A stretch of 64,000 bases of DNA from Ignavibacteria bacterium (GCA_013177855.1 JABLYA010000001.1:2498983-2562982); one strand, 5' to 3'; positions 17,502 through 26,859 are shown, counted from the first letter of the stretch. The notes: generated from the letters alone by a model not told the origin. Made by a program: numbers and translations.

Positions 17502-17762
17502 ATGGGGGAAAAGTTTTACGTATACATATTGCACTCCTTAAAAACCAATCGATATTATGTAGGACAAACAAATGATTTAGAACGAAGATTAATGTATCAC
17601 AACTCAGGTTATAATCCATCTACAAAGAGTGGAATTCCCTGGGAATTAGTTTATGTAGAAGAATATTCAAGTAAACAAGAAGCATTCAATCGAGAGCAAG
17701 AGATAAAAAAGAAGAAGAGTCGGAAGTATATAGAGGAGTTGATAAGTCGAGCTCAGTTTTGA
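17502..17762 (+). CDS. GIY-YIG family nuclease starting 4 bases after tRNA-Ala
   Basis: This 86-residue single-domain protein has the GIY-YIG motifs in the form Y-V-Y-I-L at 6-10 and Y-Y-V-G-Q-T at 18-23. A conserved R-R-L-x-x-H follows, then the catalytic-type glutamate in NREQEIKKKK. The family (UPF0213/YhbQ-like) includes small nucleases of unknown role and mobile endonucleases. The start lies 4 bases past the tRNA-Ala 3' end with no Shine-Dalgarno, and the same frame is open back through the tRNA. The last codons read into the D-arm of a tRNA-Ala pseudogene. The first 37 codons are duplicated at 17819. Confidence 0.8.
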   Translation: MGEKFYVYILHSLKTNRYYVGQTNDLERRLMYHNSGYNPSTKSGIPWELVYVEEYSSKQEAFNREQEIKKKKSRKYIEELISRAQF

Positions 17763-17814
17763 GAGCGCTCCGATGCAATCGGAGAGGTCGGGGGTTCGAC
17801 TCCCCCTGGCTCCA
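17751..17814 (+). pseudogene. tRNA-Ala (TGC) remnant lacking the 5' acceptor strand
   Basis: D-arm-like GCTCAGTTTTGAGAGC, an anticodon arm CTCCG-ATGCAAT-CGGAG (anticodon TGC, alanine), and a T-arm and 3' acceptor identical to tRNA-Ala(GGC) are present. The 5' acceptor strand is replaced by the end of the GIY-YIG gene (ATAAGTC does not pair with TGGCTCC), and the D-loop has lost the conserved GG. It is therefore probably non-functional. Confidence 0.75.
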
Positions 17815-17818
17815 CAAG

Positions 17819-17947
17819 ATGGGGGAAAAGTTTTACGTATACATATTGCACTCCTTAAAAACCAATCGATATTATGTAGGACAAACAAATGATTTAGAAC
17901 GAAGATTAATGTATCATAACTCAGGTTATGATTTTTTAATGAGATAG
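17819..17947 (+). pseudogene. Truncated second copy of the GIY-YIG nuclease gene
   Basis: Bases 17785-17929 repeat 17468-17612 with a constant offset of 317 and one visible mismatch. This places a second ATG four bases after the tRNA-Ala-like 3' end. The copy keeps the N-terminal YVYIL and YYVGQT motifs but diverges after 37 codons and stops at codon 43, so the catalytic second half is missing. It is a decayed duplicate of the upstream gene. Confidence 0.8.
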
Positions 17948-18240
17948 AGTTTAGTTATTCGTTTAAAATCAAAAAATGAAATGATTATATTAAATATCAA
18001 TTCAAAGAAGATAAAAGGGCTTCCAATCTCCTTATATATAATCTTTTAATTCAAAAACTCCGGTGGATAAACTGAAAGTCATGATTTTAGAAGGAAGCCC
18101 TAATCTGGATTTCTTTTATAAATTCCAGAAGATTAATCATCTTCATTTCACAAATAATATTAGAACAATTCCCTAAGTTCTTATTTTCTATTGGAATATG
18201 TCTTAAATTATTTTTATTATTCAAAAAAAGAGATCAGGAA
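17948..18240. other. Intergenic region with a long-range inverted repeat
   Basis: No open frame of note is seen. AGGGCTTCC at 18016-18024 is complementary to GGAAGCCCT at 18093-18101, and AATC follows each arm in direct orientation. The intervening 68 bases are AT-rich. It could be a structured RNA or a relic of a small element; there is no T-run for a terminator. Confidence 0.35.
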
Positions 18241-19623
18241 ATGACAAACAGGAATGTCAGGATTTTTATTTTATTGATTCTAAGCATGTTTATGTTCACT
18301 TCTTGTGAGGACTTTCGCGGCAGATTTCCATCTGGTCCAATTGAATCTCCATTTGGGTTTGAAAAAGGGGAAACTGGAGTAAGATTTATTAACCTTTGTG
18401 TAAAATCTAATCAATTGGATTTTGTAGTTGCAACTAAAAAATTAGTTTCAGCTGCCAGATATAAATATGCAGGACAAATTTTTAATGTTGGAAGTGGAAA
18501 TAGAAGCATTCAAATTAAGTCGACAGAAAATCCAAACCAAAATTTTGCTGACTTCTCACTGAATATTGATCCAGAAAAAATTTATACAATAGTAGCTTAT
18601 AATAAAATTTCAGATTTTCAATATGCTGTAATTCAAAATGATCCAAAAACAATAGGTGCAGGTAGATCATTAATTAGATTTTTTCATGGAACAAAAGATA
18701 TTGCTGGAACTATTGATGTAAAGATAACTAACGATGAGGGGACTAAACTTCTTCAGGGTATATCATTTGGTAATATTTCAGATTTTATTGAATTGAAATC
18801 TGGCAGTAATAAAATAATAATTACTGCAACGGGGACTAATTATATAATTATGACAAATGTTACGTATCTTGAATCAGGTAAAGTATACACAGCATTTTTA
18901 ACCGGTGCATATAATGCAACAGGTGATGAAAAAATTAACTTAAATTTTTTAAATGAGAGTGATACTCGAGCACAAGTTCTTTTTAATTATGCTGAAGGAG
19001 AAGCTTCAGTTAGATTTCTTAATGGTTCGGTAGACTCACCTAATTTAGATTTTGTAATTGATGATGCTAAGGTTTTAGTTGATCAACCATTTAAACTGGC
19101 ATCAGCGCTAATTAAAGTTAAAGCAGGATCAAGAACTATAAAAATATTAGAGAGTGGGGGAATTTCTCCAATATTTACAGGTTCATTTAATTTTGAACTT
19201 GATAAATCGTATATGGTGATTGCAATTAATAATTTTTTGAACCTTTCTGGATTAGTACTTGAGACTCCGTCAAAAAGTCCCGGTGGTGATAGAGCTTTCT
19301 TGAGAGTAGTTCATATTTCACCAAATGCACCTTCGGTTTATATAAAATTTTCTTCAAGTGTTGATAGACCACCAAATTATGTGACCTTGAGTTATCGTGG
19401 TGTTTCAAATTTTATAGAGTATCCAGCAGGTCCACTTGATGTTGTCATTTATCAGGCAGGAACTACTGATACATTAAAATATGGAAGAATGTTTTTGGAT
19501 GGCGGTAGGGTTTATTCAGCTTATATTATTGGTTTTATTACTGGTACACAAAGTTCACCTATTAGCTTTGATTTGTTGATTGATTCTGAACCAGGTTCAC
19601 AAATGTTATTTAACTGGTTTTAA
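18241..19623 (+). CDS. DUF4397 repeat lipoprotein (4 modules)
   Basis: This 460-residue protein begins with a lipoprotein signal (hydrophobic 8-20, lipobox M-F-T-S-C22). Four DUF4397-type modules start at VRFINL, IRFFHG, VRFLNG and LRVVHI, alternating between a 'DFVV...' form and a form ending in 'GR/KVYTAFLTGAY'. DUF4397 is a beta-sandwich found in surface proteins, with no assigned activity. The protein is predicted to be exported and lipid-anchored. The next gene, 8 bases later, is a longer relative with 12 modules, so the two probably arose by duplication and form one operon. Confidence 0.85.
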   Translation: MTNRNVRIFILLILSMFMFTSCEDFRGRFPSGPIESPFGFEKGETGVRFINLCVKSNQLDFVVATKKLVSAARYKYAGQIFNVGSGNRSIQIKSTENPNQNFADFSLNIDPEKIYTIVAYNKISDFQYAVIQNDPKTIGAGRSLIRFFHGTKDIAGTIDVKITNDEGTKLLQGISFGNISDFIELKSGSNKIIITATGTNYIIMTNVTYLESGKVYTAFLTGAYNATGDEKINLNFLNESDTRAQVLFNYAEGEASVRFLNGSVDSPNLDFVIDDAKVLVDQPFKLASALIKVKAGSRTIKILESGGISPIFTGSFNFELDKSYMVIAINNFLNLSGLVLETPSKSPGGDRAFLRVVHISPNAPSVYIKFSSSVDRPPNYVTLSYRGVSNFIEYPAGPLDVVIYQAGTTDTLKYGRMFLDGGRVYSAYIIGFITGTQSSPISFDLLIDSEPGSQMLFNWF

Positions 19624-19631
19624 TTTGTAAA

Positions 19632-22600
19632 ATGACGAATTGGAAAATTAAATATTTCATTATCATATTTTTTCAAATTTTAATTTTCTTAATGATCAAT
19701 TCTTGTGGACCAGTTAAAGAATGGCCTACTGAACCGGGTAAATCGACTCTTGGTAAAGGTACAAAAGTTCGTTTTGTTAATCTTTTACTTGAAAATCCAC
19801 CGATTGATATCTATATAAACAATGTAAAAGTTTATTCATATTCCACCTATAAACTAGCAACTTACTACTTTGATTTAAATCCGGGTTTACATGAGATTAA
19901 AATTTCAAGGATCTCCGAAACAGATGCTCTCCTTAAAGATACAATAAAGCTTGATTCTAATAAGTTTTATTCAATTAATTTTGTTGGTAGTGGAAATAAA
20001 ATCAAATTAAAAACGATTGAAATAAAACAATTAAATCCACAGCCTGATTATGCGTTAGTAAGATTTATCCATGGATTTGATGAAATCGATAGTGTCGATA
20101 TAGCAATCTACAATCAATCAGATAATTTTTTATTCACAGGAATTAATTATACAGATGCAACAGATTTTTTACGAATTTCACCTGGAACATCAAAAGTAAA
20201 TGTTTTTGAGTCAGGTTTTGAAAAATTAATCTTTACCTCCACCATTAATCTTGAAGCGAATAAAATTTATTCGATTTATGTTTCAGGTAATATTAGTGCT
20301 TTAGATAGTACGGCTTTAAATGCAAACATACTTGATGAAACAAAATATACTGATCAAACATTGTTTAGTTTTGAGCAGGGTATTTCTAAGGTAAGATTTA
20401 TAAATGGAATAACATCAGCACAATCTGCACAAATACTAATTGACAATAATCCTTTTAGAAGCTCAATTCCTTTCAACCAAGCCACATCATTTCAAAATCT
20501 CAAAGCAGGTGCAAGAAGAATAAAAATTAATCTAAGTTCAGGGGCTGGCTCTCTTGATACAACTTTAGTGTTTGAAGAACTAAAAAATTACACAGTTTAT
20601 TTATCAAATGCTAAAAATAAAATTTCAATTTATACTTTCACAAATGAGTCAAAGACAATTCCAGGGAATCGTGCTTTACTTAGAATAATTAATGCATCAA
20701 TTGATATAGAAAATGTTTTAATAAACTACAAATCATTACTTGGTCAAGGAATAAAAGAGATACAAACTTACGGCCAAGCAACGGAATACTTTGAACTCGC
20801 ACCGGGACAAAATATTCTTTCATTAAGTTCGAGTGGTAAACCGAACTTACTAAGCATTTCAGCTTATCTTGAAGGCGGAAGAATTTATTCAGCATTTTTA
20901 ACCGGTTCTTACACAGGTAATGATAGAAATTCTTTGATGCTTAGTTTTGTAAAGGATAATGATACACTTGGGCAGAATCTTTTTACATTTGAGCAGGTTA
21001 AATCTGCGGTGAAATTGATCAATGGTTCGCCAGATTTTAATGGTTTAGATTTAATTATTGATGAAAATAAAGTCCACTCGAATTTGAATTATAAATATGC
21101 AACTAAGTTTTTTTCGGTCAACACTGGATTTAGAACAATTCAAGTAAAGCCTTCTGATTCAAATACACCAATTTTTCAATCAACAATAAATTTAGAGATT
21201 GAAAAGAAATATCTTTTATTCTCTGTTGGAAGTTCTGTCTCGCCTGAGGTTTTAGTGCTTGAATCAACTCAAAGAACTATACCAATAGGAAATTCAAGTC
21301 TAAGATTCGTTAATGGCATCTATGATCAGAATTCTGTGGATGTTAAAATCATAAATCAAAATGGTTCTTTACCTATTAATCAAATTCCATCAAAAACTGT
21401 AACAAACTTCTATAATGTCGCTGGCGGAAAGAATCAGATTGTAGTCTATCAGTCAGGAACACAAAATGTTTTAGTCTCCTGCGAAGCAGATATTGATGTT
21501 GGTGTGTCGTACACAATTTTGTTGAGCGGATTAAGCTCGGGAAGTGTAGATAAAAGATATTCGATAGGATTTTTAAAAGAGACAGAGGACTTATATCAAA
21601 AACTTCCAGAATTTAGTTCAATCAAAACAAATGTTCGATTTTTGAATGGACTTTCTGATAATCCCATTGTTGATTTTTATGTTGATAGTGTGAAGTATGC
21701 AGGAAATATTAATTATAGACTTGCAACAGGTTTATTGAAGATACCTTCTGGCAATAATCGAAATTTAATGGTTACTCAATCTGGAAGTATAACTCAAATT
21801 TATAGTCGAGTAGCTAATATAGATTTTGCTAAAGAATACACATTTATTGTTTGCGGCGAAAAAAATTTCCCAGATGGATTTCTAATTGAAAATCCGCCAA
21901 AAACTGTTCCTTCTGGTAAGTCAAGCATTAGATTTGTGCATGCTGCACCCGGGCTCGGTAATATGACTATAAGCATTCAAAATGCTTTGGGAATTTATAA
22001 CGTTCCAAATGTACCTTTCAAGACAACATCAAATTATGTTGATGTAATTGCTGGTAATAATCAGATTACCGTGACAATATCATCATCGACTGGGAATGTT
22101 ATTTTAACATCGGACGCATATCTTGAGGAAAATAAAATTTACACTGTTTACATTCTTGGAAAATCCGGTAATACCGGTGTTTCAGCATTGGATATTTACT
22201 TCCTGATCGAGTCAAATCCTGGAGCTCAGCAATTATTCAAGTTTGCACCGTTGCGAAGTAAATTAAGATTTGTCAATGGTTCCACTGATAATCCAAATTT
22301 ACAATTGAGTGTTGATAATGAGTTTGTCGCAACGAATGTGACTTACAAATTTGCAACTGCACTTCTTAATGTGAATTCAGGAAACAATAAAGATGTGAAA
22401 GTCTTTGAATTTGGTTCAACCACTCCATTAATTAGTCAGAGTTTAAATTTAAGCCATACAAAAGCATATACTTTTTTAGTAACAAATAGGAAAACCAATC
22501 TTGAATATATTTTATTTGAAAATCCAGTAAAGATAGTCCCTGCAGGAAAAGCGAGCCTTAGAATAGTTCATGGTGCATTTGACTTAGCACCTGTTAATAT

Positions 22601-23480
22601 AACTTTTAATAATTACACTTCAACAACTAAAATTACAGCTTTAAGTTATAAAAGCGTTTCAAATTACCTTGATCTGAATGCAGGATTTAACGAGATAATA
22701 ATTACAAAATCAGCTTCGCCGAGTCAATTGATTTTAGCTATTGATGCAACTCTTGAAGAGGGGAAACTTTACACAGTTTATTTGCTTGGAAACAATTCAG
22801 GAAATTTTGGTGAAGAATACTCACTGAACTTTTTAGATGAGACTAATCCTTCAGGTCAATCATTATTTAGCTATACACCAAGTCTTATTGCTCGGATGAG
22901 AGTAATAAATGCATCACCAAATTCCACAGGTTTCGATGTAACGCTTAATCAAACAAGTTTTGTACAGAATATTTTATTCGGAAATTCATCAGGATATCAA
23001 TTTTTTAGAAGTGGGTTGAGAGAAATAAAAGTTTTCCGATCCGGTCAAACATCTCAACCTTTAATTAGTTTTAATTTCCAATTTGAAACAAATAGACTTT
23101 ATTCATTTTTATTAATGGACTCAGTTTCTAATTTAACTCCAGTACTAATCGAGGATTTAAATTTCAATATAGATGAAACAAAAGCTTATGTTCGTTTTAT
23201 AAATGCATCATCTAATTCACCACCATTTGATATCAAAATTGGTAACCCAAATGGTTCTATAAAACATAGCTATTTTACTTATCAGCAGATTACAAATTAT
23301 GAACCTTATGACCCGCAAGTTTTAAGTTTTGTTTTTACTAGATCAGGTACATCAGAGGAATTAACTAGTCTAAGAGGTTTTTCACTTTCAGCCGGGAAGG
23401 TTTATACGATTATTGTAATGGGATTTTATCAAGGACAAATAGGACAAAATTTACAGGTTAAATGGTTTCAGGATTATTAA
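19632..23480 (+). CDS. Large DUF4397 repeat lipoprotein (12 modules)
   Basis: This 1282-residue protein has a lipoprotein signal ending L-M-I-N-S-C25. By eye, twelve successive beta modules start at VRFVNL, VRFIHG, VRFING, LRIINA, VKLING, LRFVNG, VRFLNG, IRFVHA, LRFVNG, LRIVHG, MRVINA and VRFINA. They alternate as six A/B pairs, the B module usually ending in a K-I-Y-S/T-V-Y-x-x-G stretch. It is an extended surface lipoprotein by prediction, with unknown ligand. It sits 8 bases downstream of its four-module relative. No catalytic motif is seen. Confidence 0.85.
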   Translation: MTNWKIKYFIIIFFQILIFLMINSCGPVKEWPTEPGKSTLGKGTKVRFVNLLLENPPIDIYINNVKVYSYSTYKLATYYFDLNPGLHEIKISRISETDALLKDTIKLDSNKFYSINFVGSGNKIKLKTIEIKQLNPQPDYALVRFIHGFDEIDSVDIAIYNQSDNFLFTGINYTDATDFLRISPGTSKVNVFESGFEKLIFTSTINLEANKIYSIYVSGNISALDSTALNANILDETKYTDQTLFSFEQGISKVRFINGITSAQSAQILIDNNPFRSSIPFNQATSFQNLKAGARRIKINLSSGAGSLDTTLVFEELKNYTVYLSNAKNKISIYTFTNESKTIPGNRALLRIINASIDIENVLINYKSLLGQGIKEIQTYGQATEYFELAPGQNILSLSSSGKPNLLSISAYLEGGRIYSAFLTGSYTGNDRNSLMLSFVKDNDTLGQNLFTFEQVKSAVKLINGSPDFNGLDLIIDENKVHSNLNYKYATKFFSVNTGFRTIQVKPSDSNTPIFQSTINLEIEKKYLLFSVGSSVSPEVLVLESTQRTIPIGNSSLRFVNGIYDQNSVDVKIINQNGSLPINQIPSKTVTNFYNVAGGKNQIVVYQSGTQNVLVSCEADIDVGVSYTILLSGLSSGSVDKRYSIGFLKETEDLYQKLPEFSSIKTNVRFLNGLSDNPIVDFYVDSVKYAGNINYRLATGLLKIPSGNNRNLMVTQSGSITQIYSRVANIDFAKEYTFIVCGEKNFPDGFLIENPPKTVPSGKSSIRFVHAAPGLGNMTISIQNALGIYNVPNVPFKTTSNYVDVIAGNNQITVTISSSTGNVILTSDAYLEENKIYTVYILGKSGNTGVSALDIYFLIESNPGAQQLFKFAPLRSKLRFVNGSTDNPNLQLSVDNEFVATNVTYKFATALLNVNSGNNKDVKVFEFGSTTPLISQSLNLSHTKAYTFLVTNRKTNLEYILFENPVKIVPAGKASLRIVHGAFDLAPVNITFNNYTSTTKITALSYKSVSNYLDLNAGFNEIIITKSASPSQLILAIDATLEEGKLYTVYLLGNNSGNFGEEYSLNFLDETNPSGQSLFSYTPSLIARMRVINASPNSTGFDVTLNQTSFVQNILFGNSSGYQFFRSGLREIKVFRSGQTSQPLISFNFQFETNRLYSFLLMDSVSNLTPVLIEDLNFNIDETKAYVRFINASSNSPPFDIKIGNPNGSIKHSYFTYQQITNYEPYDPQVLSFVFTRSGTSEELTSLRGFSLSAGKVYTIIVMGFYQGQIGQNLQVKWFQDY

Positions 23481-23497
23481 AACGAGGTTAATATCTA

Positions 23498-24277
23498 ATG
23501 ACCGAAAAAGAATACAAAGAACTTGAAGAGATAATTAGACTATTAAGAAAAGAATGCCCTTGGGATAGAATTCAGACTAATGATACTATCAAAGAAGCAA
23601 CTCTTGAAGAAGCTTATGAAGTGGTTGAAGCAATTGATCAGAAAGATTATGACGAACTCAAGAAAGAGTTGGGTGATTTATTATTGCATGTAATTTTTCA
23701 TTCTGTGATAGCTGAAGAAATGAATGCCTTTACTCTTGCGGAAGTGATTAACCTTGAAAAGGAAAAATTAATTCGAAGACACCCGCATGTTTTTGGCAAT
23801 ACTGAAGTAAAAGATCATCACGACGTAAAACATAATTGGGAAAAAATTAAACTTACTGAAGGACGTAAATCAGTTGTAGATGGGATTCCAAATGAACTTC
23901 CAGCTTTACAGAGAGCACATCGAATTCAGGAGAAAGTAGCTAAGATTGGCTTCGAATGGACTACAAGAGAAGAGGCTTTCAAAAAAGTTGAAGAAGAAAT
24001 TTATGAACTAAAACATTCACTCGATAAAAATCTAATTGATGAAATTGAAGATGAGTTTGGTGATTTGTTATTCTCGCTTGTAAACTTTGCGAGACTTCTA
24101 AATGTAAATGCTGAAACCGCCCTTCGAAAAGCAAATAGAAAATTCATCAGAAGGTTTCAATTTATCGAAGAAAAGTTGAAATTGGAGAATAGAGAATTAA
24201 AAGACTTAAAGATCGAAGAGTTGTTATCACTGTGGGATCTATCAAAAAATATTGAAAATATTAAGCGAAATGATTGA
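23498..24277 (+). CDS. mazG: MazG nucleoside triphosphate pyrophosphohydrolase
   Basis: This 259-residue protein has two MazG domains. The first carries the metal motif LEEAYEVVEAI...ELKKELGDLLLHV (about 30-70). The second carries KVEEEIYELKHS...EIEDEFGDLLFSLVN (about 165-205). WDRIQTNDT near the N-terminus and the conserved K-R-D-type N-termini of full-length MazG are also seen. It hydrolyses NTPs to NMP and PPi as a house-cleaning or stringent-response modulator. GAGG precedes the start. It follows the lipoprotein pair by 17 bases but is functionally unrelated. Confidence 0.92.
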   Translation: MTEKEYKELEEIIRLLRKECPWDRIQTNDTIKEATLEEAYEVVEAIDQKDYDELKKELGDLLLHVIFHSVIAEEMNAFTLAEVINLEKEKLIRRHPHVFGNTEVKDHHDVKHNWEKIKLTEGRKSVVDGIPNELPALQRAHRIQEKVAKIGFEWTTREEAFKKVEEEIYELKHSLDKNLIDEIEDEFGDLLFSLVNFARLLNVNAETALRKANRKFIRRFQFIEEKLKLENRELKDLKIEELLSLWDLSKNIENIKRND

Positions 24278-24404
24278 AACTGAAAACAATTAAATGTAAA
24301 TTCACATAGAAAAAAATTGCAAAATTTTTAAGTAATGAAATGAAATGTTAATCACAATCAAACAAAAACAATAAATCAACCAAAATAAAATAAAGGAAGA
24401 ACAA

Positions 24405-24692
24405 ATGGGGAAAGCATTATCAAAAACCGAAATCATTGCTAAACTTGCAGAAAAAAATGGCCTTACTAAAAAGCAAGTCAAGCAATTACTTGAAGATCTT
24501 GCAAATCTCGCTTACCAAGAAGCAAAAAATTCATTCACTCTTCCGGGGCTTGGAAAACTTGTTCTTGTTGAAAGAAAAGAAAGAATGGCAAGAAATCCAC
24601 GAACTGGCGAAATGGTAAAAGTGCCAGCAAAGAAAGTTGTGAAATTTAAAGTTGCAAAAGCTTGTAAAGAAGCAATCCTCGGTTCTAAATAA
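24405..24692 (+). CDS. HU-family DNA-binding protein
   Basis: This 95-residue basic protein has the HU/IHF fold order. An N-terminal helix (KTEIIAKLAEKNGLTKKQVKQ) is followed by the G-L-G-K-L turn, the DNA-binding arm R-N-P-R-T-G-E at about 65-71 and a C-terminal helix. HU proteins bend and compact DNA. AAGGAAG precedes the start and a strong hairpin terminator follows, so it is a single-gene unit. Confidence 0.93.
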   Translation: MGKALSKTEIIAKLAEKNGLTKKQVKQLLEDLANLAYQEAKNSFTLPGLGKLVLVERKERMARNPRTGEMVKVPAKKVVKFKVAKACKEAILGSK

Positions 24693-24720
24693 ATAAAATT
24701 TTTATAATCATTTTTTTTCA

Positions 24721-24763
24721 AGTAATGATAGGTTAAGTTTGGCTTAACCTATCATTACTTTTT
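24721..24763 (+). terminator. Rho-independent terminator of the HU gene
   Basis: A 17-base arm (AGTAATGATAGGTTAAG) and its perfect complement flank a five-base loop, with a short T-tract after the right arm. It lies between the convergent HU and serine hydrolase genes. Confidence 0.88.
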
Positions 24764-24826
24764 GAAACTAATCAAAATTATTTCAGGCTTTGATTTATAT
24801 TCAACTTATCACAAAAGCTTATTATT

Positions 24827-26005
24827 TCATTTCACAATCGCAGATGCGACTATATTCGCAATAGCTCTTCTCAAGGAAGCAACGTTTCCTTTTCCATCGG
24901 GATGAACTCGGTTTGTGAGAATTATCAAAAATATATTTTCTTTCTTTGATATGTGAATTGAAGTGCCGGTAAATCCTGTATGACCGAACGAACCAATTTC
25001 AAAGATGTCTCCTCTTTGCTGCATATAGGCCGAGTTTATATCCCAGCCGAGACCACGACCAGCAAATTCAACTTTGGGGTAAATAGAAGTCATCAATTCA
25101 ACGGTTTTTGAACCTAAAATCCTCTTTCCTTTGTAAATTCCTTTATTTAGAATCATCTGGGCAAAAATGGCGAGATCATCGCCAGTCGAGAAAAGTCCAG
25201 CATTCCCTGAAATTCCTCCCTGTACATTTGCCAGAGGATCGTGAACTTCACCGCATAAAATTTTTCCGTCTCTAATTTCAGTTGGGGCACAGTCTTTTTT
25301 TAGATTTTCATCAGGATTATAAGTTGTCTTTTTCATACCGAGAGGAACAAAAATATTTTCTTTTGAAAATTCAGCGATGTTTTTACCAGTTATTCTTTTA
25401 ATAATTTCTGCAAGAGTGATGAAACCAAGGCAGCTGTATTTAAATTCTTTTCCAGGCGGTGCAAACCTCGGCAAATTACAGATTGTCTCAATTGTTCCCT
25501 CTGGTGCAGGATAACCATATTTATTTTTGATTGAATCAGCATTTGTGTAATCGGGCAATCCTGAAGTATGAGTGAGCAAGTGATAAATTTTTGCGTGATG
25601 TTCTTTACCATTTTCATCTACGAATGGCTTAAATTCTGGAATGTATTTTCTGACTTCATCTTCAAGAGAGATAACTCCACGTTCGACTAAAATCATTATA
25701 GATGTTGCAGTTGCAATTGGTTTTGTAAGAGAAGCAAGATCAAAAATAGTTTCAATTTTCATCGGTTTCTTTTCTGGAACAAGCCATGAATTTCCAAAGG
25801 CTTTTCTATAAACAACCCCGTTGTTATTACCAATTAAAATTACAGCTCCAGGCAAATTCCCTTCATTGATATTCTTAATTACAACACTATCAATGTATTT
25901 TAATCTTTCCGAAGATAATCCAATTTCTTCTGGTGAGATCAATGATGGATATTGGGCAAAAGAGGTAGAAATGAAAAATAAAACTAAAGCTAAAATCTTT
26001 TTCAT
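24827..26005 (-). CDS. Exported serine hydrolase (class C beta-lactamase/PBP fold)
   Basis: This 392-residue protein has a signal peptide (1-18, ending S-F-A-Q). The nucleophile motif is S92-L-T-K95 in the beta-lactamase-related fold. A tyrosine motif Y-S-C-L-G-F is at about 191-196 and H-T-G-F-T-G replaces the KTG box. Such proteins act as D,D-peptidases or esterases rather than necessarily as beta-lactamases. A GGAGG site precedes the start. It is the last gene of a reverse-strand run after two T9SS-secreted proteins with a gap of only 11 bases. Confidence 0.88.
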   Translation of the reverse strand: MKKILALVLFFISTSFAQYPSLISPEEIGLSSERLKYIDSVVIKNINEGNLPGAVILIGNNNGVVYRKAFGNSWLVPEKKPMKIETIFDLASLTKPIATATSIMILVERGVISLEDEVRKYIPEFKPFVDENGKEHHAKIYHLLTHTSGLPDYTNADSIKNKYGYPAPEGTIETICNLPRFAPPGKEFKYSCLGFITLAEIIKRITGKNIAEFSKENIFVPLGMKKTTYNPDENLKKDCAPTEIRDGKILCGEVHDPLANVQGGISGNAGLFSTGDDLAIFAQMILNKGIYKGKRILGSKTVELMTSIYPKVEFAGRGLGWDINSAYMQQRGDIFEIGSFGHTGFTGTSIHISKKENIFLIILTNRVHPDGKGNVASLRRAIANIVASAIVK

Positions 26006-26016
26006 AATGCCTCCAT

Positions 26017-26859
26017 TTATTTTAGTAAAATCATTTTTCGTGAAAGTTCATTTTCATTTTGTATCAATCTATAAATATAGACACCGCTCGAAACTCTATT
26101 GTTAAAATTATCAGTTCCATTCCATTCAACTTTGTAATTTCCAGCTTGAAGTTCATCATTAACAATAGTCTTAATTATTTGACCATTCAGATTAATAACA
26201 TCTAATTTTACTTGACTACTGTAGGGGACTTTAAATTCTATAGTAGTATTTGGATTGAAAGGGTTGGGATAATTTTGTTTGAGATCAAAGCCTACAATTG
26301 GGTTGTTCTCAAGAGTTCCTGTACCAACATTTGTATTATAAACAATCAACCGATATCTCCATGAATTGATTATATCATATTCAAAAAATATCAATTCTAA
26401 AATTCCATCACCATCAATATCGTAAATTGATGGGGCAGAGTAATAATAATTTTGTGAGTTAAGTTCGAGAATAGTTTGATTATTTACGATATTTAAAATT
26501 CTTACTGATTGTCTTGTATAGGAAGATACTGTGTATTGTCCTATTACATAGAATTCAACAATATTATCGCCTGTCAAATCAACTCCTAGAGAGTATATTT
26601 GACCTCCAGCTGTAACTTCGGGTTGAGTGAAATTATATTGATATTGAACAGTTCCATTATAAACTGAAGAGTAGATCTGAAATTTTGTTGAATCGACATA
26701 ATAAAATCGATATTCCCAATTTGAACCATTTTTTTTGAATGGGAACCAACCCGCTGTACTGTAATATTGAAAATATGGTGATTGATACTCAAGATTAATT
26801 TGTGCAATCAGATTTAAAGAGATAAAAAAGAATATTGCTGAAAGATAGAATGTTTTCAT
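26017..26859 (-). CDS. T9SS-secreted protein with FG-GAP/VCBS-like repeat
   Basis: This 280-residue protein has a signal peptide (1-19) and a short beta region with one clear calcium-loop repeat DIDGDGILELIFF (about 145-157) of the FG-GAP/VCBS type. The C-terminal sorting domain begins with N-Y-P-N-P-F-N-P at about 200-207 and ends in SRKMILLK, as in Por/T9SS cargo. It should cross the outer membrane and be anchored or released. The stop lies 11 bases before the serine hydrolase start, and an AAGGAAGG site precedes its own start. Function unknown beyond surface display. Confidence 0.85.
   Translation of the reverse strand: MKTFYLSAIFFFISLNLIAQINLEYQSPYFQYYSTAGWFPFKKNGSNWEYRFYYVDSTKFQIYSSVYNGTVQYQYNFTQPEVTAGGQIYSLGVDLTGDNIVEFYVIGQYTVSSYTRQSVRILNIVNNQTILELNSQNYYYSAPSIYDIDGDGILELIFFEYDIINSWRYRLIVYNTNVGTGTLENNPIVGFDLKQNYPNPFNPNTTIEFKVPYSSQVKLDVINLNGQIIKTIVNDELQAGNYKVEWNGTDNFNNRVSSGVYIYRLIQNENELSRKMILLK

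Noticed and set aside
17742-17814. A second functional tRNA-Ala (TGC)
   Set aside because: The 5' acceptor strand does not pair with the 3' strand and the D-loop GG is missing, so it is listed as a remnant.
17308-17888. Reverse-strand frames across the tRNA-Ala and nuclease region
   Set aside because: They read antisense through tRNA sequence (the GSRTPDL type of spurious peptide common in annotations) and overlap well-supported genes.
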